NCBI RefSeq assembly: GCF_000277125.1
Contig: NC_016946.1
Coordinates: 1,488,001-1,552,000, forward strand
Source: Mycobacterium intracellulare ATCC 13950
GTDB taxonomy: Bacteria > Actinomycetota > Actinomycetes > Mycobacteriales > Mycobacteriaceae
Reading direction: 5' to 3'
Length of the DNA stretch: 64,000 nucleotides
Within the stretch, counting starts at the first letter, position 1; every line of letters starts with the position of its first letter. This document shows positions 49,607-58,603 of the stretch, piece after piece. The notes beneath the pieces are model-generated. The model was not told the DNA's origin. It searched no databases and saw nothing but the letters and a program-made list of their open reading frames with translations. The position numbers were made by a program, and so were the translations under genes.

Positions 49607-50587
49607 TCAGGCGAGTCCAAGGATCCTCTCGGCGGTCAGCACGCTGACCGCCGAAGTGACCGCGTCGGGGAGACCGGCGCCGAGCAGGGCCGCTCCTGCT
49701 GGTCGTTCGGCGATGGCGAACGGATAATCGGTGCCGACCACCACCCGATCTGCCCCGACCCGCCCGACCAGAGCCGCAACCGCGTCCTCGTCGAAGAGCA
49801 GCGAGTCGTAATAGAAGCGGCCGGCATAACTCGACGGACGGTCGCTGCAGTACGTCACTGCCGATGAGTTCTCCCAGAATCGCTCGATTCTCGGAAGCAG
49901 TGCCAGAAATGCACCTCCGCCGTGAGCGAGCAGAATGTCGAGGTTGGGATGGCGGTCAAGAACGCCGCCCATCACCAATGACGCTGCAGCCGTCGCCGTC
50001 TCAGCGCCCATTCCGATGGAATCGGCGAGACCGTACTTCGTGAGCCGATCCGAACCCAGCACCTGCCACGGGTGTACAAAGACCAGAGCGCTGTGATCGG
50101 CACAGGCCGCGAAGAAGGGATCCAGCGCGCGGTCGTCGAGATTAAGTCCGCGGACGTTCGAGCCGATCTCGACACCAGCGAGGCCGAGAACCTGCCGAAT
50201 TTCGACGACCATCTCCGCGGCCCGGTCCGGGTCCTGCAGCGGGACTGTGCCCAGCCCGCTGAACCGCGCCGGATATGCGCGAACCGCGTCGGCGATCCAT
50301 TCGTTCTGCACCCGCGCCATCTCGGCCACGCCATCGGCGCTCAGACCATAAGAGAAAGTTATCGGTATGGGTGAAATAACCTGTCTTGCAACGCCGTCAG
50401 TCTCCATGTCGGCGAGTCGTCGCTCCAGGTTCCAGCATTGGTCCGTGATCGAACGAAAGTGCCGGTCGCCGAGCATGATATCGGCGCTACACGGACCGGT
50501 TTCCACCAGTTCCAGCCAGGAACCCGCGAAGCGTCGGCCGAAGTTGGGTAGGGAGCGGGGCAGGCCATGGGTGTGGAGATCGATCAC
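49607..50587 (-). CDS. ACMSD-like amidohydrolase-fold decarboxylase
   Basis: 326 residues from the GTG that begins VIDLHTHG, matching the N-terminus of this family; a longer frame to 50671 overlaps the MarR gene. Metal ligands: His-x-His in DLHTHG, His in VFVHPWQ, His in LLAHGGG and Asp in GTDYPF. The family (2-amino-3-carboxymuconate-6-semialdehyde decarboxylase, gamma-resorcylate decarboxylase and relatives) uses zinc or manganese to remove CO2 from aromatic acids or muconic semialdehydes. Next to a meta pathway it could decarboxylate a carboxy-2-hydroxymuconate semialdehyde, the reaction of PraH in the protocatechuate 2,3-cleavage route. Confidence 0.85.
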   Translation of the reverse strand: MIDLHTHGLPRSLPNFGRRFAGSWLELVETGPCSADIMLGDRHFRSITDQCWNLERRLADMETDGVARQVISPIPITFSYGLSADGVAEMARVQNEWIADAVRAYPARFSGLGTVPLQDPDRAAEMVVEIRQVLGLAGVEIGSNVRGLNLDDRALDPFFAACADHSALVFVHPWQVLGSDRLTKYGLADSIGMGAETATAAASLVMGGVLDRHPNLDILLAHGGGAFLALLPRIERFWENSSAVTYCSDRPSSYAGRFYYDSLLFDEDAVAALVGRVGADRVVVGTDYPFAIAERPAGAALLGAGLPDAVTSAVSVLTAERILGLA

Positions 50588-50615
50588 AATATCGCCTGAA
50601 AAGACGCCGGTAGTC

Positions 50616-51191
50616 TCATGAAGACACCTGACCACGGAGCCTCGGGCGTGGGCGCTTGAGATCGGCGCCATTGGTGACGGTCTGGCAGTTCTGTTCGATC
50701 GAGTCGTAGAACTTGCCGAGCAACGTCTGCAGCTGACGCTTCTGCGGGGGTGTCAGATCGCTCATCAGGGTCTGTAGGTATGCCCAATGTCCGGGCAGAA
50801 ACTTGCGTAGAAAGGCGCGGCCGGGTTTACCGATGCGGATCAGGAAGGACCGACGGTCATCGGGATTCGTTATGCGTTCGACGTAACCCCGCCGCGCCAA
50901 CCCGTCCACGACACCGGTCAGGTTAGCCGGCAGCACGGAGACCGCCTGACCAAGAGCCCCCATCGTCAGCGGCTCCGAGGCGCGGTCGAGCACCGTGAGG
51001 ATATTGAGCTGGCTGATGTTCAGGTCATGCGGCAGTAGTTCGCTGACGTGAGCCCGCTCAAAGGCGGTCGCGGTACGGAACAGCGCCAACGTCAGTCCCA
51101 GGACTGCGGTGTCGAATCCCGGATCCTCCCGGTCGGCCGCCCTTGCGATCTCCTCGGCGATCGAGCGTGGGTTACGGGGTCGTCGCGGCAT
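50616..51191 (-). CDS. MarR-family regulator
   Basis: 191 residues from the ATG after GGGAGG; an earlier ATG lies upstream of the ribosome site. The winged helix-turn-helix is LTMGALGQAVSVLPANLTGVVDGLARRGYVER, ending in the basic wing NPDDRRSFLIRI. MarR proteins dimerise on short palindromes and respond to phenolic acids. It is transcribed toward the ACMSD-like gene (28-base gap) and away from the aldehyde dehydrogenase end. AT-rich inverted sequences lie just upstream. Confidence 0.92.
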   Translation of the reverse strand: MPRRPRNPRSIAEEIARAADREDPGFDTAVLGLTLALFRTATAFERAHVSELLPHDLNISQLNILTVLDRASEPLTMGALGQAVSVLPANLTGVVDGLARRGYVERITNPDDRRSFLIRIGKPGRAFLRKFLPGHWAYLQTLMSDLTPPQKRQLQTLLGKFYDSIEQNCQTVTNGADLKRPRPRLRGQVSS

Positions 51192-51217
51192 GGGATCGCC
51201 TCCCGATTTGATCACGA

Positions 51218-51264
51218 TTGTGGATAGTTCCGGTTCTGTACAGTACCGACGTCAACAAATTTGT
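51218..51264. promoter_or_regulatory. AT-rich operator-like sequences upstream of MarR
   Basis: TTGTGGATAG at 51218-51227 is repeated in near-identical form as TTTGTGGATA (inverted, 52861-52870) before the divergent aldehyde dehydrogenase and, more weakly, near 53048-53060. The perfect palindrome ACAAATTTGT lies at 51255-51264. These positions are 27 and 64 bases before the MarR ATG and suit autoregulation plus control of the neighbouring operons. Confidence 0.4.
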
Positions 51265-51291
51265 CGCGGTGTCGGGTGAATGGTTTACAAC

Positions 51292-52785
51292 TCACGGGAG
51301 AGGAATGTTGACGGTCTTGGTCTGGAGGTAACTCTCCAATTCCTCGACTCCCTCTTCGGTACCTGTTCCGCTGTCCTTGCGCCCACCGAACGGCGCACCC
51401 AGAAAGTGGCTGCCGCTGCCGTTAATCCACACATAGCCGGTGTCAAGCCTGTCTGCCACCGAGACTGCGGTCGTGATGTCGTTGCTCCAGATCGCGCCGG
51501 TTAGACCGAACGGTAGTGCGTTGGCCTGAGCGATGGCGGCGTCAAGATCTGTGAATCGCAGCACCGACAAGACCGGGCCGAAAATCTCCTCACGGGCAAC
51601 GGTCATCGACATGTCGACGTCGGCGAAGACCGTCGGCTCGACGTAGAAGCCCGCCTCGAATTGCTTCCCCGGCGGCCGTCCGCCGCCGGTGACCAAGCTA
51701 GCCCCTTCGCGTTTCGCGACGTCGATGTAGTGATTCACCTTGTCGAACTGCGCTTGGGATACCAGGCATCCCATCTCGGTGGCCGGATCCAGCGGATGAC
51801 CGATCCTGATCGACTTCAATCGCTCGACCAGGCCGGAAACCACCTGGTCGTGAAGTGACTCGTGAAGAAAGAGCCGGGTCGTCGATCCGCAGGACTGTCC
51901 CTGGCTCCAATGACAGTTCATGCCGAAAGCCGCGCCCTCGACGACGGCGGTCGGGTCGGCGTCTGGGCAGACGATCATCGCGTTCTTGCCGCCGAGTTCC
52001 AGGGTGACGTGTTTGATGCCCGCCTCGGCTGCCGCGGCCATCACTTTCTGGCCAGTGGGGACGCTGCCGATGAGTGCGATGCGCTTGACGTCGCGGTGTC
52101 GGACCAGTGCGTCTCCCGCCACCGCACCGCTTCCCGAGATGATGTTGACAACGCCGGGCGGAAACGACTCGAGAACCACCTCGGCCATCAGCAGGGAGGA
52201 CAGCGGAGCCTGATCGGGCACCTTGAGAATCAGTGTGTTGCCGGTGATCAGCGGAGCGCCTACTTTGGCGGCGGCGAACAGGATGGGGTGGTTATAGGGA
52301 ATTATCCGCCCGACCGCGCCGTACGGTTCTTTGCGGGTCATCAGCCAGCTGCGCGTCATCGACGGAAGGGTGTCGCCGGTGACGCTGAAGGCCACCGCCG
52401 CGTGGTAGTCGAGCCACCGGCTAGCCATAATGACGTCGCCGACCATGGCTGTCACGGGATTGCCGGTGTCGATAGCGTCGAGCAGACCGAAATCGGTTGC
52501 GCGGGCACGCAATCTCTGCGCGAACGACCTAATCATCTCCGAGCGCTCAAGCAATGTGGTGCCGCGCCATTGCGGGAACGCCGCCACCGCCGCCGCGACA
52601 GCTGCGTCAACGTCGGGGAGGCCCGCGGCAGGAACGCGGGCGATGGTGGAGCCGTCATGCGGGGCGGTGATCTCCATCGCCGCGCCGTCAGCGGCGCTGA
52701 CGCGGTCGCCCCCGATGAGCATCCGCCAGTCACGGTCGAGCAGCCTAGCGACGTCCGTCTTGTTGCTTTCGAGAGAGGATTGCAC
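51292..52785 (-). CDS. Aldehyde dehydrogenase
   Basis: 497 residues. The general base is in LELGGKNAMIV and the catalytic Cys in WSQGQSCGSTTR; EEIFGPVLSV and the C-terminal LGAPFGGRKDSGTGTEEG are present. It resembles enzymes oxidising aromatic aldehydes such as benzaldehydes and 2-carboxybenzaldehyde, but the family does not reveal substrate by motif. In this cluster it could oxidise the aldehyde released by the hydratase-aldolase at 57.6-58.6 kb to the acid used by the Rieske enzyme. It stands alone between MarR and the meta-cleavage operon. Confidence 0.9.
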   Translation of the reverse strand: MQSSLESNKTDVARLLDRDWRMLIGGDRVSAADGAAMEITAPHDGSTIARVPAAGLPDVDAAVAAAVAAFPQWRGTTLLERSEMIRSFAQRLRARATDFGLLDAIDTGNPVTAMVGDVIMASRWLDYHAAVAFSVTGDTLPSMTRSWLMTRKEPYGAVGRIIPYNHPILFAAAKVGAPLITGNTLILKVPDQAPLSSLLMAEVVLESFPPGVVNIISGSGAVAGDALVRHRDVKRIALIGSVPTGQKVMAAAAEAGIKHVTLELGGKNAMIVCPDADPTAVVEGAAFGMNCHWSQGQSCGSTTRLFLHESLHDQVVSGLVERLKSIRIGHPLDPATEMGCLVSQAQFDKVNHYIDVAKREGASLVTGGGRPPGKQFEAGFYVEPTVFADVDMSMTVAREEIFGPVLSVLRFTDLDAAIAQANALPFGLTGAIWSNDITTAVSVADRLDTGYVWINGSGSHFLGAPFGGRKDSGTGTEEGVEELESYLQTKTVNIPLP

Positions 52786-53139
52786 GTGCTATGCCCACTT
52801 TCTGGAGGACCACTCGTCAGCGTAAGCCGACTCTAGCGGTTAAACCTGCCGTTGAGCCTATATCCACAAATATTTCATAACTATAACTAATTCGGACGCT
52901 ACCGCACACCGCTACGTGGCCGCGACCAGGTCACGTAATGGCCTGTTGCGCAGGGCGAATCTTGCGACTTCGATCCGACAGGGGTCATTGCGCTCGCCAC
53001 CTCCCTAGGTGTGCAGGGACGGCTTTGACCCGAAGGGCAGTACGCAATATAGTTCACAAGCATAAGTAAAAACCGAGTGGCGCATCTGGGATGTCGCGGT
53101 GCGGGCTGAGTTGCCTCGTCAGGTTCAGGAAGGTCGGAG
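52786..53139. other. Divergent promoter region, no gene
   Basis: 354 bases between the aldehyde dehydrogenase and the extradiol dioxygenase. AT-rich islands at about 52855-52895 and 53045-53075 contrast with the GC-rich surroundings and contain TATCCACAAATATTTC and ATAGTTCACAAGC, related to the TTGTGGATA motif before the MarR gene. These are the likely promoters and operators of the two flanking operons. No coding sequence is supported. Confidence 0.55.
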
Positions 53140-54066
53140 ATGATCGAACTGCAGGACATTGCTTACGTGCGATCGGGGGTGACCGATCTCCAGCGTGCGA
53201 CCCGCTTCGCGGTCGACATCGTGGGACTGGATCCGGTCGCGCAGGACCAAGGTGTCACCTATTTGCGGGCCGACGGCCGTCATCACTGCCTAGCGCTGAT
53301 CGAAAGCAACCGGCCCGGCGTCCTCGCATCGGCGTTCTCGTTGCGAGACGATGCCGCGCTCGAGTCAGCCGAAGTCGAGTTGCAGCAGTACGGCTGCACG
53401 GTTTCGCGTGGCACCGAACAGGAAGCGCGACACCGACATGTTCGCAATTTCATCGCTTTCGACGACCCCTTCGGCAATCACGTCGAATTGGTCACGGGCC
53501 AGAGCACCCTGGCGCGTCCGATCAACTTCGGTCGACCCGCCGCAGGTATCACGGAGTTCGGCCACCTGTGCCTCGATGCCCCCGATGTACGGGCTGCGCA
53601 CGCCTTCTGGTCTACGGTGTTCAGCGCCAAGGTGTCCGACTGGATCGGTGAGGGCGCTTGCCTGATGCGAATAGACCCCGTCCATCACAAGCTCGCGTTC
53701 TTCCAGAGCGACGCGGGACCAGGCTTCTGTCACATCAACTTCCAGGTCGAGACGCTCGACGATGTGATGCGCAATTGGCGATTCCTGCAACAGAACGATG
53801 TGCAGATTCTGCATGGGCCAGGCCGTCACCCGACGTCGACGGCCATCTTCGTCTACTTCCTCGGGCCCGACAACCTGACCTACGAGTACTCATTCGGGGT
53901 TCAGTTGATTGAAGACGAGGCGTGGACCCCCCGCATGTTCGAGCTCGGAGAGCCGGGCTCGATCGATATGTGGTTGGGTCCAACCCAGCGGACCGTCTCC
54001 CAGAGTCAACTCGTAGGCCGCTCGACAGCATCGCTTTCTGTCGTTGCGCCTGAGCTCAGCGTGTGA
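53140..54066 (+). CDS. Type I (VOC) extradiol ring-cleavage dioxygenase
   Basis: 308 residues made of two vicinal-oxygen-chelate domains. The C-terminal domain keeps the iron site: His142 (EFGHLCL), His198 (GFCHINF) and Glu249 (LTYEYSFG). The N-terminal domain is a non-metal half, as usual for two-domain catechol 2,3-dioxygenases. It opens a catechol ring next to the diol. As first gene of the meta-cleavage operon, its substrate is probably the catechol acid made by the Rieske operon; cleavage of protocatechuate at 2,3 is an attractive possibility because an ACMSD-like decarboxylase lies nearby. It overlaps the next gene by one base. Confidence 0.9.
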   Translation: MIELQDIAYVRSGVTDLQRATRFAVDIVGLDPVAQDQGVTYLRADGRHHCLALIESNRPGVLASAFSLRDDAALESAEVELQQYGCTVSRGTEQEARHRHVRNFIAFDDPFGNHVELVTGQSTLARPINFGRPAAGITEFGHLCLDAPDVRAAHAFWSTVFSAKVSDWIGEGACLMRIDPVHHKLAFFQSDAGPGFCHINFQVETLDDVMRNWRFLQQNDVQILHGPGRHPTSTAIFVYFLGPDNLTYEYSFGVQLIEDEAWTPRMFELGEPGSIDMWLGPTQRTVSQSQLVGRSTASLSVVAPELSV

Positions 54067-54860
54067 TGCGTACCGAAGAGTGCCATCAGATGGCCGAGGA
54101 GCTGCTGGCGGCCTACCAGACGCGCAGCCCGATCGCCCCGCTGACCGACCGATTCCCTGACTTGACCGTGGCGGAGGGCTTCGACATCCAGCGAGCACAG
54201 GTCGACCGGTGGATGGCCGAAGGCCGGATCATCAAAGGCCACAAAGTTGGCCTGACCTCTGCGGCCATGCAACGCCAAATGGGGGTGAATCAACCGGATT
54301 TCGGTGTCTTGCACGACCAGATGTTCCACCCAGAGTCCGATCCCATCCCGGTGACTGCTTTCCTGCAGCCGCGTGTCGAACCGGAGATCGCCCTAGTAAT
54401 CAAGCGTGACCTTGCCGGTCCCGGCGTGACAGTCGCCGAGGCCCTGGCCGCGGTGGACTTCGTGCTGCCGGCACTGGAAATCATCGACAGCCGCATCGCC
54501 GACTGGCGTATCAGCGTCGCCGACACGGTTGCCGACAACGCCTCGTCGGGGGGAGTCGTGCTCGGCGGGCGTCCTGTTCGACCCACAGATGCGGACCTTC
54601 GGCTCCTCGGATGCAACCTGTACTGCAACGGCGAGGTGGTCGCGACGGGTGCCGGGGGAGCGGCGCTCGGCTCGCCGGTGATATCGCTGGCATGGCTGGC
54701 CAACACCCTGGGTCAGCAGAACGACTGCCTGAGAGCCGGTGATGTCGTGCTGCCGGGTTCGGTGACCGCGGCACAACCGGTGCGACCAGGCGATGTCTGG
54801 ACCGCGCAGTTTGCCCAACTCGGGCTCGTCACCACACGTTTCGCCGCAGGAGAGTCGTGA
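54066..54860 (+). CDS. 2-Hydroxypenta-2,4-dienoate hydratase / 4-oxalocrotonate decarboxylase family, copy 1
   Basis: 264 residues of the FAH/MhpD-like fold. Features: IKGHKVGLTSAAMQRQMGV, FLQPRVEPEIALVIKRDL (metal-binding Glu residues) and LPALEIIDSRIADWRI followed by ADNASSGGVVLG. The family contains both the hydratase (DmpE/MhpD) and the decarboxylase (DmpH/XylI), which are homologous and form a complex. Two copies follow each other here, as expected for one of each; I cannot tell with certainty which is which. GHKVGLT and the shorter distance to the end are also seen in hydratases. It overlaps the second copy by four bases (GTGA). Confidence 0.87.
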   Translation: MRTEECHQMAEELLAAYQTRSPIAPLTDRFPDLTVAEGFDIQRAQVDRWMAEGRIIKGHKVGLTSAAMQRQMGVNQPDFGVLHDQMFHPESDPIPVTAFLQPRVEPEIALVIKRDLAGPGVTVAEALAAVDFVLPALEIIDSRIADWRISVADTVADNASSGGVVLGGRPVRPTDADLRLLGCNLYCNGEVVATGAGGAALGSPVISLAWLANTLGQQNDCLRAGDVVLPGSVTAAQPVRPGDVWTAQFAQLGLVTTRFAAGES

Positions 54861-55642
54861 ATAAATGGACCGTTGATCGGGCGGCCTCCGCGCTGCTTGA
54901 CGCAGAGGACACGCGAACCGCCCGCAACCCGATCACCGATGATTGGGCCGACCTCGACCTGAGGACCGCCTATGCGGTTCAGGACGAGGCGTTGTGCCGC
55001 CGAGTCGAGCGTGGTGAAAGCGTCGTCGGTGTGAAGCTGGGCCTGACGTCTCGAGCCAAGCAGCAGCGAATGGGTATTTCGTCGCCGCTCGTTGCGTGGC
55101 TGACCGATGCGATGACGCTGCCCGCCGGGGCGCCGTTGCCGGCGGGCGTGTTGATTCATCCGCGCGTCGAGCCGGAACTCGTCTTCGTCATGAAGGAGCG
55201 GTTGAGCGGTCCCGGTGTTACAGCGGCACAAGCGATGTCAGCGGTGGGGCACGTCTACGCGGGCATGGAGATCATTGACTCCCGCTATCGCGATTTTCGG
55301 TTCACGCTGCCTGACGTCGTCGCCGACAACGCCTCATCGGGTCGATATCTGACGGGCCCAATCGGATTGCCGCCGGAAGAACTGGACCTCTCACTGGAGG
55401 CGTGCTTAGTCGAAGTCGACGGCGTCATCGTCGACAGCGCCACCGGAGCCGCGGTTCAAGGTCACCCTGCGGAGGCGCTGGCGCTGGCGGCGAACGTGCT
55501 CGCCGACCGGGGGTTGGCGATCGAACGCGGTTGGATTGTGCTCACCGGCGGGATGACCGATGCGGTTGCGCTCGGTCCTAAAAGCGTTGTGAGAATGCAT
55601 TTTTCGAACCTAGGCTCACTGGTCGTCCACGAAGGGAAGTAA
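54857..55642 (+). CDS. 4-Oxalocrotonate decarboxylase / hydratase family, copy 2
   Basis: 261 residues, clearly paralogous to the preceding gene: VVGVKLGLTSRAKQQRMGIS, LIHPRVEPELVFVMKERL, YAGMEIIDSRYRDFRFTLPD and VADNASSGRYLTG. VGVKLGLTSRAKQ with the MGISSPL stretch is close to 4-oxalocrotonate decarboxylases (XylI/DmpH), so I favour that role: CO2 is removed from 2-oxohex-3-enedioate to 2-hydroxypenta-2,4-dienoate, handed to the hydratase. It is followed after four bases by the tautomerase, completing the branch. Confidence 0.87.
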   Translation: MNKWTVDRAASALLDAEDTRTARNPITDDWADLDLRTAYAVQDEALCRRVERGESVVGVKLGLTSRAKQQRMGISSPLVAWLTDAMTLPAGAPLPAGVLIHPRVEPELVFVMKERLSGPGVTAAQAMSAVGHVYAGMEIIDSRYRDFRFTLPDVVADNASSGRYLTGPIGLPPEELDLSLEACLVEVDGVIVDSATGAAVQGHPAEALALAANVLADRGLAIERGWIVLTGGMTDAVALGPKSVVRMHFSNLGSLVVHEGK

Positions 55643-55646
55643 CGCG

Positions 55647-55844
55647 ATGCCGTTAGTCGAAGTCACCCTGGTCCAGGGCCGGGCACCACACCAGTTACGC
55701 ACGCTAATCAGCGAGTTGACCGACGCCGTCGAGACGGCGCTGGGCGTCTCACGTTCCGCCATCCGGGTGGTCCTGCGTGAAGTTCCCGATACCCATTGGG
55801 CCGCCGGTGACGTGACCATCGCCGAGCGCAACAAGAGTTCATGA
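55647..55844 (+). CDS. 4-Oxalocrotonate tautomerase
   Basis: 65 residues. After removal of Met the protein starts with the catalytic Pro1; Arg11 and Arg39 of the classical enzyme are present at the same positions (PLVEVTLVQGR and SAIRVVLREV). The position of Phe50 carries Trp (DTHWAAGD), a conservative change in the hydrophobic wall of the active site. The enzyme isomerises 2-hydroxymuconate to 2-oxohex-3-enedioate in the meta pathway. It sits between the decarboxylase and the semialdehyde dehydrogenase, and overlaps the latter by four bases. Confidence 0.92.
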   Translation: MPLVEVTLVQGRAPHQLRTLISELTDAVETALGVSRSAIRVVLREVPDTHWAAGDVTIAERNKSS

Positions 55845-57295
55845 TCATGACCGAGCTCATACCTCACGTCATCGATGGTGAAGAGACCGAGTCGGCCAGT
55901 CAGGCGTGCTTCGACACCGTCGATCCGTGGACCCGCCAGCCGTGGGCCAGGGTGGCGCTCGGCGGCGCTGAGGAGGCCGCCCGGGCCGTAACCGCGGCGC
56001 GCCGGGCCTTCGACGAAGGCCCCTGGCCACGAATGGGTTTGGCTGAGCGGGGCGCGATTCTGCACCGGCTGGCCGATCTAATCATCGAGCATCGCGACGA
56101 GCTGGCCCTCGCGGACACCACCGATATGGGAAAGCCGATCACCGACACACGAGGCAACGACGTGCCGCGGTCTGCGCAGAACTTCCGTTTCTTCGCAGAC
56201 CATGCGCGGCTCTCAGCCGGTGAAGCACTGCCGATGGACACCGGTCACCATGCCTACACCAGATTCGAGCCGGCGGGTGTCGTCGCCGCGATCGCACCGT
56301 GGAACTTCCCGCTGATGCTCGAGACGTGGAAGGTCGCGCCGGCCCTCGCGTGGGGAAACACGGTCGTCCTCAAACCTGCCGAGGACACTCCCGCGTCGGC
56401 GACCATCCTGGCGAGACTTGCCCTGCAGGCCGGGATGCCCGATGGCGTCCTGAATGTCGTGCACGGATATGGTCCCGATTCTGTGGGATCCGCGCTCACC
56501 GGCGATCCCCGCGTTGACAGGATCACCTTCACCGGCGAAACCGGTACCGGCAGAACCATCGCGGCGGCGGCGGCGGCCCACCTGACCCCGGTAAGCCTGG
56601 AACTGGGCGGAAAGGGTGCCAACCTGGTCTTCGCCGACGCCGACCTCGACAGCGCGGTGAGCTGGTCGATCCGGGCCATCTTCTCCAATGCCGGGCAGGT
56701 GTGCCTCGCCGGTAGCCGCCTGTACGTCCAGCGGCAGGTCTACGACGAGTTCTTGGCACGTTTTGTGAGAGCCTCCGAATCGCTGATTGCTGGAGATCCG
56801 AAAGCCGTTGACACCCAGGTTGGACCGCTGGCCTCGCAAGAACACTGGAAGAAGGTCCGCTCCTACGTCGAGGGGATCCCCGCCGAAGGGGGCACCATGC
56901 GCACGGGTGGTCAGGGCGAGGGGTGGCTCATCCACCCGACGGTCGTAACCGACCTGCCTGCAACCGCGCGCCTCTGCCGTGAAGAGATCTTCGGCCCCGT
57001 CGCGGTCGTCGCGCCGTTCGACACCGAGGCAGACGGCATTGCTGCAGCCAACGACACACCCTACGGGCTAAACGCGATGTTGTTCACCGAGAACCTCTCG
57101 CGTGCCCACCGCGTGGCAGCCGCGCTGAACGCGGGCACCGTGTGGGTGAATTGCTTTTTCATTCGTGACCTGCGGGCGCCGTTCGGCGGGGTGGGTGATT
57201 CCGGAATCGGCCGTGAGGGTGGCACATTCAGCCGCGAATTCTTCACCGAGCCGAAGGCGGTGGTGATGGCGATCAGTGACGGTGGCACCGCCTAG
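55841..57295 (+). CDS. 2-Hydroxymuconic semialdehyde dehydrogenase-like aldehyde dehydrogenase
   Basis: 484 residues. WNFPLMLETWKVAPALAWGN, LELGGKGANLVF (general base Glu) and SNAGQVCLAGSRLYV (catalytic Cys) are present, with a C-terminal DLRAPFGGVGDSGIGREGG. The length and NCFFIRDLRAPFGG stretch match the HMS dehydrogenases (DmpC, XylG, PraB), which oxidise the ring-cleavage semialdehyde to 2-hydroxymuconate with NAD+. It is the last gene of the meta operon, and with the tautomerase and decarboxylase it forms the oxalocrotonate branch. Confidence 0.9.
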   Translation: MIMTELIPHVIDGEETESASQACFDTVDPWTRQPWARVALGGAEEAARAVTAARRAFDEGPWPRMGLAERGAILHRLADLIIEHRDELALADTTDMGKPITDTRGNDVPRSAQNFRFFADHARLSAGEALPMDTGHHAYTRFEPAGVVAAIAPWNFPLMLETWKVAPALAWGNTVVLKPAEDTPASATILARLALQAGMPDGVLNVVHGYGPDSVGSALTGDPRVDRITFTGETGTGRTIAAAAAAHLTPVSLELGGKGANLVFADADLDSAVSWSIRAIFSNAGQVCLAGSRLYVQRQVYDEFLARFVRASESLIAGDPKAVDTQVGPLASQEHWKKVRSYVEGIPAEGGTMRTGGQGEGWLIHPTVVTDLPATARLCREEIFGPVAVVAPFDTEADGIAAANDTPYGLNAMLFTENLSRAHRVAAALNAGTVWVNCFFIRDLRAPFGGVGDSGIGREGGTFSREFFTEPKAVVMAISDGGTA

Positions 57296-57631
57296 GACGT
57301 CGCTGATGTAGTGACCTGCAGCGGTGCCGGAATTGGCGGTCCGTGCTCGCGACTTATGACACGGGGGGCTTGAAGTTGAACGGTGCAAATCAGCCGATCT
57401 CGGGCACCCGCCGCACGATCCGAAACACCCCGTCATGGCCCCACCGTGCTCGGCCGGCAGACGGATACTGCCCGCAGACAACCGATCGCCGACCAGCAGC
57501 AGCACTTCATCAAATCGACCCAGCTGGTATCCGTCTAAGTGCCTTGCATGTGATCCTCGTCGCCCATCCGCGCCAAACCTGCTCCCGCCCAACGAAACTC
57601 AGTCACTAGAACGGAACCGTCCTAGGTCACC
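57296..57631. other. Intergenic region with no supported gene
   Basis: 336 bases between convergent operons. A minus-strand frame reading RFDEVLLLVGDRLSAGSIRL at about 57470-57530 looks faintly protein-like and could be a decayed gene, but it is too short to assign. No hairpin terminator stood out. Confidence 0.4.
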
Positions 57632-58603
57632 TCAGCGCAAACCGCGGTGCTTCTGCTCCAGTTCCGCCCACCGGCGGCCGGTCTCCTCACCGCCAGCGAC
57701 CATGTCGGGCGGAGCATCGGTGTAAGGCGGCCGACTGGGCCCGCAGTCGATCAAGCCCGCTCCGCGGAACCGGCCACGCCCGACCGGAATGCTGTAATCC
57801 ATGAAGCGCGACATGTCACCGCCGAACTGCGGGGCCAACGCCCAGTTCACCTGCTCGGAAATGCGATCCGCCTGTGCCCAGTCCTCGGACAGCACGGCGC
57901 GCGACAGCGCAGCCAACGGGGACGGTGCACAGGCCACGTTCCCCGACCAGCAAGCCGTGGCCCTAGCGGGAAAGCGCTTGGCAACGCGGACCCAGTCGCT
58001 GTCGAGGGGCAGCACGGCAACCTTGTCGCCGAAGGCCTCGATGTCGCCCTCCAGTGTCGGTCCGCCTGCGTGCTTGGTCGCCACGACCTCGGGCGCATCG
58101 GCAAGTTGCCGGTAGGCCTCGACGCTAATCTTTCCTTTGAACGCGGCGGGGTTGTCATAGATGACGACCGGTACCCCGGGCAACGCCTCGGTGATATCGC
58201 GATAGAAGCGCACGATGCCGGCGTCGTCGAGCGGCAGCCACATCGGACGACCTACGAACAGTCCGTCGGCGCCCACATCGATCGCTTCGCGACCTCGTGC
58301 GATGGTGTCGCGGGTGTTCAACGTCGTCACGCCGGCGAAGAAGGGCACCCGACCCCGGATCGTCTCGGCGACGCAGGACGAGAACTGAAGCCATTCTTGA
58401 TGAGTCAGCGATGCGCACTCGCCGAAGGTTCCGGTGGACATCACGAGCTCGATCCCGGCCTCGACGACCTGCTCGACCATTTTCTCGGTCTCAGCGACAT
58501 TGACGCTGTTCAGGCAGCGCCAGTCATCGGCGTCGCTGGTCGCAGGCGTCGGAACGATGCCCACGATCCCTCTGATGTCTGCACGGGTGATCGTCATGGT
58601 CAT
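57632..58603 (-). CDS. Hydratase-aldolase, PhdJ/NahE-like (DapA superfamily)
   Basis: 323 residues. The N-terminus RADIRGIVGIVPTPAT, TGTFGECASLT, AGVTTLNTRDTIARG, GLFVGRPMWLPLDD and IYDNPAAFKGKI are close to trans-o-hydroxybenzylidenepyruvate and trans-2'-carboxybenzalpyruvate hydratase-aldolases. The Schiff-base Lys177 (ATKHAG) and the catalytic Tyr149 (YDNP) are in place. These enzymes split an aryl-pyruvate chain into an aromatic aldehyde and pyruvate in naphthalene and phenanthrene degradation. The ATG overlaps the cupin dioxygenase stop by four bases, so the two act in sequence. Confidence 0.87.
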   Translation of the reverse strand: MTMTITRADIRGIVGIVPTPATSDADDWRCLNSVNVAETEKMVEQVVEAGIELVMSTGTFGECASLTHQEWLQFSSCVAETIRGRVPFFAGVTTLNTRDTIARGREAIDVGADGLFVGRPMWLPLDDAGIVRFYRDITEALPGVPVVIYDNPAAFKGKISVEAYRQLADAPEVVATKHAGGPTLEGDIEAFGDKVAVLPLDSDWVRVAKRFPARATACWSGNVACAPSPLAALSRAVLSEDWAQADRISEQVNWALAPQFGGDMSRFMDYSIPVGRGRFRGAGLIDCGPSRPPYTDAPPDMVAGGEETGRRWAELEQKHRGLR

